Assembly (NCBI GenBank): GCA_946886565.1
Contig: CAMPIX010000015.1
Location: 1-63,562 of the forward strand
Origin: an uncultured Altererythrobacter sp.
GTDB lineage: Bacteria; Pseudomonadota; Alphaproteobacteria; Sphingomonadales; Sphingomonadaceae
DNA: 63,562 nucleotides
Direction: 5' to 3'
How positions within the stretch are numbered: position 1 is the first letter of the stretch; each line of letters begins with the position of its first letter. A program made the position numbers and the translations under genes. The notes beneath the pieces are model-generated. The model was not told where the DNA came from. It worked only from the letters and a program-made list of their open reading frames with translations, and searched no databases. Positions 34,689 through 44,203 of the stretch are shown here, in pieces.

Positions 34689-37034
34689 TCACTTGCGGGG
34701 GGTCATCGAGAACGGCGCGTCGGCCTTGTCGCTGCCCCAATCCTTGTTGGGCTGCGGCCCCATGACGAAGGTGAGCGTGCCGCCCGCCTGCAGCGCCTCG
34801 CGGGTCAGGAACGTCTTGTCGTGCGGCTTGCCGTTGAAAGTGACCGACTGGATGTAGACGTTCGCGTCGCTGTTGTTCTTCGCTTCGATCGTCAGCGTCT
34901 TGCCGTTCGGCATCGTCAGGTCGACGCGGTCGAACAGCGGGCTGCCGATCGCGTATTCGCCGACCGCCGGCGTGACGGGGTAGAACCCCAGCGCGGAGAA
35001 CACGTACCAAGCCGAAGTCTGGCCGTTGTCCTCGTCGCCCGGATAGCCGTCAGGGTCGGGGGAGTAGAGCTTCTCCATCACTTCGCGCACATGATACTGC
35101 GTCTTCCACGGCTGGCCCGCCCAGTCGTAGAGGTAGGTCATGTGCTGGATCGGCTGGTTGCCGTGCGCGTATTGGCCCATGTCGACGATCTGCATCTCGC
35201 GGATCTCGTGGATCACCTGGCCATAGTAGCTCTCGTCGTAGAGCGGCGGGGTGCTGAAGATCGAATCGAGCCGCTCGACGAACTTTTCGTCGCCGCCCAT
35301 CAGGTCGATCAGCCCCTGAACGTCCTGCATCACCGACCAGCTGTAGTGCAACGAATTGCCTTCGGTGAAGGCGTCGCCCCACTTGAGCGGATTGAACGGG
35401 GTCGCCCAGCTGCCATCCTGGTTGCGGCCGCGCATCCATCCGCTCTCTTCGTCGTAGAGCTTGCGGTAGTTCTGCGCCTGCGCGGCGTATTTCTTCGCAT
35501 CCTCGGTCTTGCCGAGCGCTGCGGCGAGGCGCGACAGCGCGAAGTCCGCGGTCGCGTATTCGAGCGTGCGCGCGGCATTCTCGTTGATGCCGACGTCATA
35601 GGGCACGTAGCCGAGGCGGTTGTAGTATTCGACGCCCTCGCGCCCGACCGCATTGATCACCCGGCCCCGGTCGTCGCGCGGGCGCCCTTCGGAGGTGGTC
35701 GCATTCTTGACCATCGCTTCGTAGAGCGTCTCGATGTCGTAACCGCGCACGCCGTTGAGATAGGTGTCGGCGATGATGATGGCGGAGTTCGATCCGATCA
35801 TCACGTTGCGGTGGCCGGGGCTCGCCCATTCGGGCAGCCAGCCCGATTCCTCGTAAGTGTTGACCAGCCCCTGCATCACCTTGGCGTCGAATTCGGGATA
35901 CATCAGCGCGAAGAAGGGGAAGACCGCGCGCCAGGTGTCCCAGAACCCGTTGTCGGTGTAGAGATAGCCGGCTTCGACCTTGCCGTTGTACGGGCTGTAG
36001 TGGACGATATCGCCGTCCTCGGTCACTTCGTGCAGCGGCCGGGGGAACAGCAGCATGCGATAGAGCGCGGAATAGAACGTGCGCTTGTCGCGCTGGTCGG
36101 GATCGGTCACGCGGATGCGCGACAGTTCCTTCTCCCATTCCGCGCGCGCCTTGGCTTCGGTCTGCTCGAAGCTGTCGCCGCCGACCTCGCGCTCGAGGTT
36201 GAGCAGCGCCTGTTCGAGGCTGATGAACGAGGAGGCGACCTTGACGCCGATCTGATCGCCCTTCTTCGTCTGGAAGCTGACCACCGCGCCGACATGCGCG
36301 CCTTCGCTCTTGCGGTCGGCGCTCAGCTGCCAGTTCTCGTCCCAGGTCCGCGAGACGGTGAAGTCGCGGTCAAACTGAAGCACGAAGTAGTTGTGGAAGT
36401 TCTCCGGCACGCCGCCCGAATTGTTGCGCACATAGCCGGTGATGCGGCGCCGCTCGGGGTCGATGGTGACCATCGAGCCTTCGTTGTAGGCGTCGAGCAG
36501 GATGTGCGCATCGTCGCTTTCACCGAAGGTGAAGCGGAACTGCGCTGCGCGGCTGGTGGGCACGACTTCGGCGGTGACATTGTGGTCGGCGAGGTAGACC
36601 TGATACTTGTAGGGCTTGCTCACCTCGGCCTTATGGCTGAACCACGAGGCGCGCTCTTCCTGCTTGAGCCGCACCGGGCCGGTCATCGCCATCAGCTCGA
36701 ACGCGGCGTAGTCGTTCATCCACGGGCTGGGCTGGTGGGTCTGCTTGATCCCGCTGATCTTGTAGGCGTCGTAGGTATAGCCCCAGCCGCTGCCCATCTC
36801 GCCCGTCACCGGGGTCCAGAAGTTCATCCCCCACGGCACCGCAACCGCCGGGTAGGTGTTGCCGTAGGACAGCGCGAATTCGGAATCGGTCCCCATCAGC
36901 GGGTTGACCAGATCGACCAGCGCGGGCTCCGCAGCGGGCGCGCTCTGGGCGAGCGCCGCTGCAGGAAGGCCTCCGCTGGTCAGCACGAGCGCGCTGGCAG
37001 CGGCTCCGAGCGCGATGCGCCTGATGGTGTTCAA
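34689..37034 (-). CDS. GH92 alpha-mannosidase (paralog 2)
   Basis: A 781-residue exported GH92 glycosidase with a Sec signal (cleavage near residue 29, ALAQ). It shows [31 protein letters not shown] N-terminal motifs in segments. The presumed general acid is Glu558 in [11 protein letters not shown]. The pocket has [15 protein letters not shown], with Gln and Gln where paralog 1 has Glu and His, and [21 protein letters not shown]. The exchange near the sugar site suggests a different linkage preference. It is 20 bp behind the GH43 gene and 14 bp before the GH125 gene. Confidence 0.93.
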   Translation of the reverse strand: MNTIRRIALGAAASALVLTSGGLPAAALAQSAPAAEPALVDLVNPLMGTDSEFALSYGNTYPAVAVPWGMNFWTPVTGEMGSGWGYTYDAYKISGIKQTHQPSPWMNDYAAFELMAMTGPVRLKQEERASWFSHKAEVSKPYKYQVYLADHNVTAEVVPTSRAAQFRFTFGESDDAHILLDAYNEGSMVTIDPERRRITGYVRNNSGGVPENFHNYFVLQFDRDFTVSRTWDENWQLSADRKSEGAHVGAVVSFQTKKGDQIGVKVASSFISLEQALLNLEREVGGDSFEQTEAKARAEWEKELSRIRVTDPDQRDKRTFYSALYRMLLFPRPLHEVTEDGDIVHYSPYNGKVEAGYLYTDNGFWDTWRAVFPFFALMYPEFDAKVMQGLVNTYEESGWLPEWASPGHRNVMIGSNSAIIIADTYLNGVRGYDIETLYEAMVKNATTSEGRPRDDRGRVINAVGREGVEYYNRLGYVPYDVGINENAARTLEYATADFALSRLAAALGKTEDAKKYAAQAQNYRKLYDEESGWMRGRNQDGSWATPFNPLKWGDAFTEGNSLHYSWSVMQDVQGLIDLMGGDEKFVERLDSIFSTPPLYDESYYGQVIHEIREMQIVDMGQYAHGNQPIQHMTYLYDWAGQPWKTQYHVREVMEKLYSPDPDGYPGDEDNGQTSAWYVFSALGFYPVTPAVGEYAIGSPLFDRVDLTMPNGKTLTIEAKNNSDANVYIQSVTFNGKPHDKTFLTREALQAGGTLTFVMGPQPNKDWGSDKADAPFSMTPRK

Positions 37035-37055
37035 ATCGTCTCTCCCTCTAGGCCG

Positions 37056-38105
37056 TCATTGCGGCAGCGGGCGCGGTTCCACGCCCTCGTTGGTCATTTT
37101 CACCGGCGCGATCGTGCCGTCTTCGTTGAAGTGCATGCGGTCGATCGCGATCTGGCGATGCTCGCCCTTGTCGTCGCCGAGCGGGCGGCGGTGATAGGCG
37201 ATGTACCAGTCGTCGGTGCCCGGCACGTTGACCACCGAATGGTGGCCCGCGCCGCGCGCGATGCTGAAATCCTGCTCGAGGATCACGCCCTTGGGCTCGA
37301 ACGGCCCGGTCGGGCTCGGCCCCATGGCATAGGCGACGCGGTAGTCGGGCCCCGTCCAGCCGCCTTCGGACCACATCAGGTAATAGACGCCATCCCGCTC
37401 GACCATGAACGATCCCTCGACATAGCCCGGCGGGGTGATTTCCTTGAACATCGTGCCGTCCTCGAACGGCACGATCGAGGTGAGGTCCTCGCCCAGGCGC
37501 ACGACATTGCAGTGCTTCCAGCCGCCGTAATAGAGGTAGTGCTGGCCATCCTTGTCGCGGAACACGAACTGGTCGATCGGCTGCGCGCCGTTGTGGAACG
37601 CGTCGATCAGCGGCTTGCCGATCGCGTCCTTGAACGGCCCTGCGGGGCTGTCGGAGACCGCGACGCCGATCCCGCCGAGCTGGTCGTTCGACTGGATGTC
37701 GTTCGCACCGAAGAACAGGTAGTACTTGCCGTCCTTCTCGATCGCCGAGGGCGCCCATACCGCATAGGCGGCCCAGTCGACGTTCTCGACGTCGAGCACG
37801 TGCGGATGCTTGGTCCAGTTGACCAGATCCGGCGAGGAGAAGGCGTTGAAGAACGTCTGGATGTAGTACGACGGGCGCAGCGCCTTCTGCTCGCGCAGCT
37901 TCGCCTGCCGTTCGTTGAAGCGTTCGGAAACGTCGGGCACCCCGGCGTGGTCCGAATAGGTGGGATAGATCCAGTATTGCCCATCGAACACCCGGATCTC
38001 CGGGTCGGCATACCAGCCGGGCACGATCGGGTTTTCGGCGTGCGCCGCGCCGCCGGCGAACAGCGCTGCAACGATCGCCGCCGATTTGAACCAGTCCCGT
38101 TTCAT
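37056..38105 (-). CDS. GH43-family glycoside hydrolase
   Basis: A 349-residue exported protein (signal cleavage after AAHA, near residue 23) with the five-bladed propeller motifs of GH43. The base Asp is in GWYADPEIRVFDGQYWIYPT, a pKa-modulating region in VWAPSAIEKDGKYYLFFGAND, and the acid Glu in PPGYVEGSFMVERDG. Family members act on arabinofuranosides, xylosides or galactosides in the inverting mode. Subfamily and substrate cannot be read here. Next to alpha-mannosidases it probably trims a decorating sugar. It is first of the hydrolase set downstream of the receptor terminator. Confidence 0.9.
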   Translation of the reverse strand: MKRDWFKSAAIVAALFAGGAAHAENPIVPGWYADPEIRVFDGQYWIYPTYSDHAGVPDVSERFNERQAKLREQKALRPSYYIQTFFNAFSSPDLVNWTKHPHVLDVENVDWAAYAVWAPSAIEKDGKYYLFFGANDIQSNDQLGGIGVAVSDSPAGPFKDAIGKPLIDAFHNGAQPIDQFVFRDKDGQHYLYYGGWKHCNVVRLGEDLTSIVPFEDGTMFKEITPPGYVEGSFMVERDGVYYLMWSEGGWTGPDYRVAYAMGPSPTGPFEPKGVILEQDFSIARGAGHHSVVNVPGTDDWYIAYHRRPLGDDKGEHRQIAIDRMHFNEDGTIAPVKMTNEGVEPRPLPQ

Positions 38106-38155
38106 CGCGCGTGCCCCCCGGTGTGCCTTTTACATGTCTCGGCCCTTCCCCGGAG

Positions 38156-38187
38156 AAAAAGATGGGTGGCTCCTTGCGGAGCCACCC
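38156..38187 (-). terminator. Rho-independent terminator after the TonB receptor gene
   Basis: GGGTGGCTCC (38164-38173) and GGAGCCACCC (38178-38187) form a 10-bp perfect stem with a 4-nt loop. On the minus strand the stem is followed after 3 nt by TTTTT (38160-38156). It lies 31 bp after the receptor stop and 51 bp before the GH43 start, so it should lower hydrolase expression relative to the receptor. Confidence 0.85.
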
Positions 38188-38217
38188 TGAGGGGAGGTTG
38201 AGTAGCCTTGGCCGGCA

Positions 38218-41200
38218 TCAGAAGTTGTAGGACAGGCCTACGTAGGCGCGCCGGCCGAAGTAGTTGGCGCGCACGAACCGGGCGTCGGTGTCGTTGCCGA
38301 GGTGCTGGCTTTCCTGGGACTTGGTCAGGTTGATGACCGAAGCGGTCAGCATCAGCCCGTCGAACAGTTCGTAGGACGCGTTGATGTCCACCTGTTCGTA
38401 GGGATCGGTGTAGACGTTGAGGCCCGAGGCGAGCCCGCCGACAACTTCGCCGCGGCGGTTGTACGAGGCGCGCAGCAGCAGCCGGTCGTTTTCGTAGAAG
38501 ACCGAGGCGTTCATCTGGGTCTTCGAGCTGCCCACCAGCGCGGACTTGCCAACCGTTTCTCCGTCGAGCGTGACATCGGCGACCGAGGTGTCGTTGTAGG
38601 TGAAGTTCACCTGCGCACCGAGACCGAAGGGCAGCGTGTGCTGGGCGTAGAGCTCGACGCCCTGCGACACCGCGTTCGAGCCGTTGGCCACGGTCGAATA
38701 GGGCTGGATCAGCACCACTTCGCCGGCAACCTCGCGCTCGACGTCGAGCACCAGCGGCACGACGAAGTCCGACACGTCCTTGCGGAACAAGGTCGCACCG
38801 ACCACCGAACCGGGCTGGAAGTACCACTCGATGCCGAGATCGTACTGCCAGGCGGAGAAGGGCTTGAGGTCGGCATTGCCGCCGCCGCCGGACCAGCCCG
38901 CGAACTCGCCGAACTGAGCACGGTCGAAGGCATAGGCGTCCGAACGGAAGGTCAGCGAACGCTGCCCGCCCAGATCGGAGAAGGATGGGCGCGCAATGAC
39001 CTTCGCGACTGCCCCGCGAACCAGGAGCTCGGGGTTAATCTCGTACACCGCGTTCGCGCTGGGCAGGAAATCGGTATAGGTCTTGCTCTGGTCGATCGGC
39101 GTGTTGACGATGTCCTCGCGCTGATCGAGCGGAAGCACCTGACAGTTGCCGTCGGGTCCGATCGGCCGATCGGGATCGAACGGACCGCCCGGCCCATCGA
39201 CGCAATAGTCGTTCAGATATTGCAGCCGGTCGGAGGTGATGCCCGACTGCTTGGTGTTGGCGACGCGCAGACCGATATTGCCACGGAAGCGATCGGCCTC
39301 GAAATTGGCCTGGACGTAGCCGGACCAAATCCGCTCGCTCAAATCATAGGTGTTGTTCGGTTCCGGCACGCGCACCGCCGGACCGTAGCGATCGTTGATG
39401 ATCTGAAGGTACCGTTCGAAGTCGATGCCGGGGACGACGTTGGCGCTGAAGCCGCCGGGAATGTTGGTGATCGGATCATCGTAGAAATAGTCCGGTTGCG
39501 CGACCGCACCTTCCGGAGTGTCCTGGTAGCGCACTTGGTTCGCCGGATCGGCATACCATTCGTTGCGACCCGTCTCGCGGTGGATGCTCAGGTCACGCCA
39601 CTTGGCGCCCGCCTGGATCGAATCGAGGAAGCTGTCGAAATAATAGGTCAGGTCGAGTTCGGCATAGCGTTGCGACAATTCGCTATTGACGAAGCCCGAA
39701 CCGGTCGAGCCGATATCGATCTGGGCGATACCGTTCTTGATGTTCTCCTGGATTTCGGGCGAGAACTCCATGTTTACACCGTCGTCGGTGAACGCCCAGC
39801 CACTGAAGAAGTTGCCGTTCTGCTCTTGCCCCGTCACGGTCAAACGCGGCTTGGCTGCGACCCCGAAGCGCATCGAAGGACCGCCGTTAGCGCTGGTCTT
39901 GCCGAACTTGGCAACCGCGTCGAACCGGTCGGTCTCCCACGCCACCTCGGTCTCGAAGGTGTTCGAAACCTGGTCCTCGCGGCTGTAGGTACCGGCGAGC
40001 TGCGGGGTTTCCATAGTACACGGCGGGGTGTCGGCGAGGCATTCAGTCCCGGCGGCCGGCACCTCGAAGTTCGCCGACTGGAAGATCGTTCCGCTGGAAT
40101 CGAAGGTCGGGCCGGTGAAGAAATTGCCGTAGCCCCATTCGGGAATCTTCAGCACGTTCGAGATGAAATCGCTGCTGTACTCGAAGCGGAAATAATTGCT
40201 GGTGACGGTGACGTTGTCGAAGGGCTTCACCTGCATCGTCGCCTGGATGCCGAAACGCTCGCGCTCCTGACTGAACACCTCGGTGTTGACCGACTGCGGA
40301 GCCCAGTAGCCCGAATAGTGCGTCCCGTCGCGGCTCGTGACTCCTTCGCCCGGCCAGTAGGAGATCGCGTCGTCGTTCTCGAACGCGTTGCCGTTCACGT
40401 CGGTCGCGGGGGTGACGATGTTGCCGTCGGCGTCGCGATCGCTCCACCAGCGCCAGGTTTCGGTGTAGCTGCGCAGCTCGCGATTGGAGCGCTTCTGATA
40501 CACACCGCCGACGAGGAATCCGAGGTTCTCGGCGTCGCTCTTCCACGAAATCTGCCCGGCGAGCTGCGGCTCGAGCTTCTCGGTCGTGTCGGAATAGACA
40601 CCTTCGATCGAGGCAAAGCCCGACCACGCGTCCAGATCGAGCGGGCGACGGGTGTTGAGGATGATCGTGCCGCCGACGCCGCCTTCCTCGATGCTGGCTT
40701 CCGGCGACTTGTAGACCTCGGTACTGGCGATGAAGTTCGACGGGAGCAGCACGTAATTGAACGAGCGCTGCGGATCACCGGAGTCAGCGCCGGCAAGGAA
40801 GTTGCCGTTTAGGAGCGTCAGAGTCAGTCCCGGCTGAAGACCGCGAATGCTGACCCGGCTCCCTTCGCCGCCATCGCGCGTGATGACCACGCCGGGCACA
40901 CGCTGCAACGCGTCGGCCACGTTCTTGTCGGGGAACTTGCCGATATCTTCGGCGGTAATAACGTCGACGAAGGCCTCGGCCTCGCGCTTCTGTTCGAGCG
41001 CCTGTTCGATCGAGGCGCGATAGCCGGAGACGACGATCACGTTTTCGTCTTCGCCGCTGGCCTCGCCGGCCTGCGCCTCCTCGGCCTGAACATCGTCGCT
41101 TGTCTGCGCATAGGCCGGCGCAGCGCACAATCCTGCGACGGCACTGGCGGTCAGCATCAGATCGCGCACCAGCCGCTCGCGGCCGGGCACGCTCGACGAA

Positions 41201-41220
41201 TGGATTCCTCCTGTCCTCAT
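38218..41220 (-). CDS. TonB-dependent outer-membrane receptor for glycans (Xanthomonas/Caulobacter type)
   Basis: A 1000-residue outer-membrane transporter. A signal region (about 20-39, AYAQ) is followed by a TonB-box-like ENVIVVSGYRASIEQAL and a plug domain with DIGKFPDKNVADALQRVPGV, typical of the TIGR01782-type receptors linked to sugar uptake. A 22-strand barrel ends in VGLSYNF. It would import mannose-containing oligosaccharides for the periplasmic mannosidases. No SusD-like partner is present. ATG 41220 is preferred over ATG 41235 because GGAGAGGG lies just before it. A terminator follows and an AT-rich control region precedes. Confidence 0.94.
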   Translation of the reverse strand: MRTGGIHSSSVPGRERLVRDLMLTASAVAGLCAAPAYAQTSDDVQAEEAQAGEASGEDENVIVVSGYRASIEQALEQKREAEAFVDVITAEDIGKFPDKNVADALQRVPGVVITRDGGEGSRVSIRGLQPGLTLTLLNGNFLAGADSGDPQRSFNYVLLPSNFIASTEVYKSPEASIEEGGVGGTIILNTRRPLDLDAWSGFASIEGVYSDTTEKLEPQLAGQISWKSDAENLGFLVGGVYQKRSNRELRSYTETWRWWSDRDADGNIVTPATDVNGNAFENDDAISYWPGEGVTSRDGTHYSGYWAPQSVNTEVFSQERERFGIQATMQVKPFDNVTVTSNYFRFEYSSDFISNVLKIPEWGYGNFFTGPTFDSSGTIFQSANFEVPAAGTECLADTPPCTMETPQLAGTYSREDQVSNTFETEVAWETDRFDAVAKFGKTSANGGPSMRFGVAAKPRLTVTGQEQNGNFFSGWAFTDDGVNMEFSPEIQENIKNGIAQIDIGSTGSGFVNSELSQRYAELDLTYYFDSFLDSIQAGAKWRDLSIHRETGRNEWYADPANQVRYQDTPEGAVAQPDYFYDDPITNIPGGFSANVVPGIDFERYLQIINDRYGPAVRVPEPNNTYDLSERIWSGYVQANFEADRFRGNIGLRVANTKQSGITSDRLQYLNDYCVDGPGGPFDPDRPIGPDGNCQVLPLDQREDIVNTPIDQSKTYTDFLPSANAVYEINPELLVRGAVAKVIARPSFSDLGGQRSLTFRSDAYAFDRAQFGEFAGWSGGGGNADLKPFSAWQYDLGIEWYFQPGSVVGATLFRKDVSDFVVPLVLDVEREVAGEVVLIQPYSTVANGSNAVSQGVELYAQHTLPFGLGAQVNFTYNDTSVADVTLDGETVGKSALVGSSKTQMNASVFYENDRLLLRASYNRRGEVVGGLASGLNVYTDPYEQVDINASYELFDGLMLTASVINLTKSQESQHLGNDTDARFVRANYFGRRAYVGLSYNF

Positions 41221-41240
41221 CTTGACCCTCTCCATGGTCG

Positions 41241-41257
41241 AGGGGCTGTTTGCCCCT
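41241..41257. repeat. Inverted repeat AGGGGC-N5-GCCCCT in receptor leader
   Basis: AGGGGC (41241-41246), TGTTT, GCCCCT (41252-41257). It lies about 20-37 bp before the receptor start, inside the presumed mRNA leader, so it could be a leader hairpin or a repressor half-site pair. No experimental analogue is known to me. Confidence 0.35.
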
Positions 41258-41319
41258 GCTTGTTATCCAATGCCCACCGGCACTGGCTCCCGGACCTCTC
41301 AGGCCCCGATCGCACCCAA

Positions 41320-41356
41320 TTCAGATTATAAAAAACAATTTGTCAAATAAATCTTT
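41320..41356 (-). promoter_or_regulatory. AT-rich control island upstream of TonB receptor
   Basis: About 37 bp of AT-rich sequence in GC-rich surroundings. On the minus strand it includes TTGACA and TATAAT, but these are only 10 bp apart, so they cannot be one sigma-70 promoter. It may hold a -10 element, UP element or operator. Similar AT islands stand before other genes of the sugar blocks. Confidence 0.4.
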
Positions 41357-41727
41357 AGCGGTTTGCGAGCGACCGAGGCCGAATTGCGATAACCGTCGAA
41401 AATCCGGCGCTTTTCGCGGTATTCAGGCGCAAGAATCGACTCGTGCGAACGTCGGCCTGGCGCAGAGCGCCGGGTGAGTTTCAAGCGTCGGCGAATCAGT
41501 CGTCGGCGTTTTCGTCCCATCGCCGCGCGGCGAGGCTCCGTGAGCGCTTCGGGCGGCGCCTTCGGCGCGGCCCGATCGTGGGTCGGCAACCCGTTGGTCT
41601 CGTCGTCGATATCGCTTGCCTGAGCATAGACTGCGGCGGTCAGCCCGGCTTCATTGGCCTACCGATCACGCCTCCCAACTTGCACAGGAAACGGACGAGA
41701 TATTCGTCCTCGCCGCGGGAATGTGAT

Positions 41728-41772
41728 GGAGCCCAGGACCCTGCGGGGAGGGGGTGGCGGGTCCTGGGCTCC
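41728..41772 (-). terminator. Strong hairpin terminator after third GH92 gene
   Basis: GGAGCCCAGGACCC (41728-41741) and GGGTCCTGGGCTCC (41759-41772) form a 14-bp perfect stem with a 17-nt loop, 40 bp after the stop at 41812. There is no T-run on the minus strand, so termination may depend on stem strength or Rho. It insulates the mannosidase from the receptor control region. Confidence 0.65.
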
Positions 41773-41811
41773 TGCTCCCGCGCAAAGGTGCGGGGGCGTG
41801 CTAGTCGCCGG

Positions 41812-44163
41812 TCAGCGGGCCGGCGACATCGATGGGGGCGCGGCTTCGGGCGCCGCACCCCATTGTCGGTTGGGTTCGGGCCCCATCGTGAAGACGAAGG
41901 TCGCCCCGTCCTTCACGTCGTCGTGGCTGAACCACGGCTTGTTCCACGGGTCGCCGTCGAGCGTGGCCGACTGGATATAGACGTTCTCGGGCGAGTTGTT
42001 CCGCGCCACGATCCGCAGCGTCTTGCCGTTGCCCATGTCGAGCGCGACGTCGTCGAACACCGGGCTGCCGATCACGTAGGTCTGGCTCGAAGGATCGACC
42101 GGATAGAACCCCATCGCGCTCAATGCGTACCACGAGGACGTGGCGCCCTGGTCGTCCATCCCCGGATAGCCGTAACCCGCAGCATCGGTGCCGTAGGTCC
42201 GCTCGAGGATCTCGCGCACCAGCGCCTGGGTCTTCCACGGCTGGCCGCTCCAGGCGTAGTAATAGGGCGCCTGCTGGTCGGGCTGGTTGCCGTGGACGTA
42301 CTGCCCGATCACGCCGGTGCAATCGCGGCAGATGCCTTCGGGATCGTAGGGCTTGCTGAAGAACTCGTCGAGCTTGGCGTTGAACGCGTCGCGCCCGCCG
42401 AGCAGGTCGATCAGCCCCTGGACGTCGTGCGGCGCGAGCCACAGCGTCGACCAGCCCGAGGCCTCCTTCATCATGAAGTTGTAATACGGCTCCTCGGGAT
42501 CGAAGGGTGCGATCCATTCGCCGTCGGCGGTCCGCCCGCGGACGAACCCGATCGATTCGTCGAACACGTTGGCGTAGTTGCCCGCGCGCTCGAGGAACAT
42601 CTCGTAATCGGCGGTCTTGCCGAGCTTCTTCGCATACTGCGCCAGCGCATGATCGTCCCAAGCGTACTCCATCGTCTTGGCGACGCCCGCCTTGCCCCCG
42701 GCGTAGGGTGGGCTGGGATTCTCGTCGGGCACCACGTCCGAAATCCAGCCCTGCGCCATATATTCGGCGAGATAGTCGCGCGGCCCCTCGGGGTCGGTCG
42801 CGTTCTTGCGCAGATATTCGTAGGCCGCCTCGTAATCGAACTCGATCCCGCGCTCCCACGCGCCGAGATAGAGGAACACCGCGTTGTCGCCGTGGAACGA
42901 GGTGTTCATATACCCCTTCTCGCGCGCCATCGCGAGTTCGGACGCCATGATGTCCTGCACCGCCTCGGGCTCCATCAGCTCGAGCAGCACGATCTGGTTG
43001 CGCCCGGTATCCCAGAACGGCACCGGCCCGTAGCGGTCGTGGGTCGCGACCTGGACCTTGCCGTTGGTGTCGACGAACTTCTCGCCCTTCTCCGCGATCA
43101 AACGCGGCGAGGCGAACGACTGGAACAGCGTCGAATAGAACAGCTTGCGCTGCTTGTCCGTCCCGCCGGTGACGCGGACGCGGTTCAACAGCTGCGCCCA
43201 TTCGTCGCGCGCGGCGGCGTGGACGGCGTCGAAGTCCCATCCCGGGATTTCCTCGCGCAGTCGCTGCTCGGCCTGCTCATAGCTCGTGCCGTGCGCCATC
43301 TTGACCAGCACCTGCTCGCCTTCGGCGGTCGCGAAGGTCACGTAGCTGCCGGCGTAGCTGCCCTCCATCTCGCGCGCACCGGGATCGACGTGGCTGGTGC
43401 CGATGCCCCAGCCCACGTTGTCGCCCGGCGACTTGCGGAAAGTGCCGAGCGCGGTGAACGGCTTGGAGAAATGCGCCACGAAATAGGCGCCGTCCGCGCT
43501 GCCCTCGTCCTCCGACACGCCGCGCACCGTGCGGTCGCCGACGATCTCGATCGCGCCGCCGTGGCGCGGGAAGTTAATGATCACGTTGGAACGCTCGCTC
43601 TCGGGAAAGGTGAAGCGCATCACGCTCGCCCAGCGGGTCGCGGTCAGCTCCGCCTGCGTGTCGAAAGTGTCGAGATAGACCGAATAGTAGCCGGGCGAGG
43701 CCTTCTCGCGCGCCTTGTCGTAATACGACTGGCTGTAGGCGGGCGGCGGCGACCAGTCGCCCACCACCGGCATGACGAACGGTTCGGCGTTGCCGCCGTA
43801 GGTCGACCCGCCGCCGCCGGTGAAGCCGATCATCGTCGGGTTGGTGTAGTAATAGGGAACCGGAACGCCGTTGGGGTAGAGCAGCTCGATGTTGTTGTTC
43901 ACCGGCGATGCCGCGACCGAACCGTGGGGGAGTCGGGCGCCGGGCGAGGTCTGCCCCGAATAGACCGGCTCGCCCGGCGGCGGCGCGTTGCCGATCACCG
44001 CGGGATCGTCGAGCGGCGCGGTGCCGACCAGCGGATCGGCGAGCTCGACCGGCGCCTGCTGCGCCGCGACCGGGGCGCAGGCGGATACGGCGGGGAACGC
44101 GAGCGCGGACGCCAGCAGCAGCCACTTTGCGGGGACGCGTCTCACGGTTGGCTTGTCGTTCAT
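41812..44163 (-). CDS. GH92 alpha-mannosidase lipoprotein (paralog 3, divergent)
   Basis: A 783-residue GH92 protein with a lipobox ending at Cys29 (PAVSAC), so probably membrane-anchored in the periplasm. The N-terminal domain is divergent (SPGARLPHGSVAASPVNNN). In the catalytic half the presumed general acid is Glu567 in MKEASGWSTLW. Then come HGNQPDQQAPYYYAWSG and MDDQGATSSWYALSAMGFYP. The altered WQ, HH and GQMSAW positions suggest another linkage or acceptor preference. It follows the FucP-like transporter by 40 bp in a manA-transporter-mannosidase unit ended by the hairpin at 41728. Confidence 0.9.
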   Translation of the reverse strand: MNDKPTVRRVPAKWLLLASALAFPAVSACAPVAAQQAPVELADPLVGTAPLDDPAVIGNAPPPGEPVYSGQTSPGARLPHGSVAASPVNNNIELLYPNGVPVPYYYTNPTMIGFTGGGGSTYGGNAEPFVMPVVGDWSPPPAYSQSYYDKAREKASPGYYSVYLDTFDTQAELTATRWASVMRFTFPESERSNVIINFPRHGGAIEIVGDRTVRGVSEDEGSADGAYFVAHFSKPFTALGTFRKSPGDNVGWGIGTSHVDPGAREMEGSYAGSYVTFATAEGEQVLVKMAHGTSYEQAEQRLREEIPGWDFDAVHAAARDEWAQLLNRVRVTGGTDKQRKLFYSTLFQSFASPRLIAEKGEKFVDTNGKVQVATHDRYGPVPFWDTGRNQIVLLELMEPEAVQDIMASELAMAREKGYMNTSFHGDNAVFLYLGAWERGIEFDYEAAYEYLRKNATDPEGPRDYLAEYMAQGWISDVVPDENPSPPYAGGKAGVAKTMEYAWDDHALAQYAKKLGKTADYEMFLERAGNYANVFDESIGFVRGRTADGEWIAPFDPEEPYYNFMMKEASGWSTLWLAPHDVQGLIDLLGGRDAFNAKLDEFFSKPYDPEGICRDCTGVIGQYVHGNQPDQQAPYYYAWSGQPWKTQALVREILERTYGTDAAGYGYPGMDDQGATSSWYALSAMGFYPVDPSSQTYVIGSPVFDDVALDMGNGKTLRIVARNNSPENVYIQSATLDGDPWNKPWFSHDDVKDGATFVFTMGPEPNRQWGAAPEAAPPSMSPAR

Positions 44164-44203
44164 CAGGTCCCTCTTTCCCGAAAAATTGAACTTCGAAATC
44201 GCT

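Larger units (their letters stand above)
41221..41811. other. 591-bp intergenic region upstream of the TonB receptor
   Basis: No convincing gene was found here. The open frames are Arg-rich shadows without ribosome-binding sites. From left to right it holds a short inverted repeat (41241-41257), an AT-rich island (41320-41356), an ordinary GC-rich stretch, and a 14-bp-stem hairpin (41728-41772) that ends the third GH92 gene. It is the main control region of the mannan block. Confidence 0.7.

Noticed and set aside
34821..38201. Very long plus-strand open frame (about 1126 codons) opposite the GH92 and GH43 genes
   Set aside because: Its translation is rich in Arg, Val and His without domains and mirrors strong coding genes on the other strand. 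It is an artefact of high GC codon use.
38302..40812. Long plus-strand open frame opposite the TonB receptor
   Set aside because: No ribosome-binding site or recognisable fold; the receptor on the minus strand has full-length family motifs.
41330..41346. TTGACA and TATAAT as a perfect sigma-70 promoter for the receptor
   Set aside because: Both boxes are on the minus strand but only 10 bp apart, too close for one promoter. They are kept only as part of an AT-rich control island.
41326..41589. Possible 87-aa minus-strand gene in the receptor control region
   Set aside because: Arg/Lys-rich shadow without ribosome-binding site, signal or family features. It runs through the AT-rich control island.
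34689..44163. Idea that paralogs 2 and 3 of GH92 are mannosyl-phosphate hydrolases because Gln replaces Glu in HGNEP
   Set aside because: The Glu taken as general acid lies in the separate TEGNxWQ-like motif and is present in all three, so the exchange at HGNEP does not remove it.
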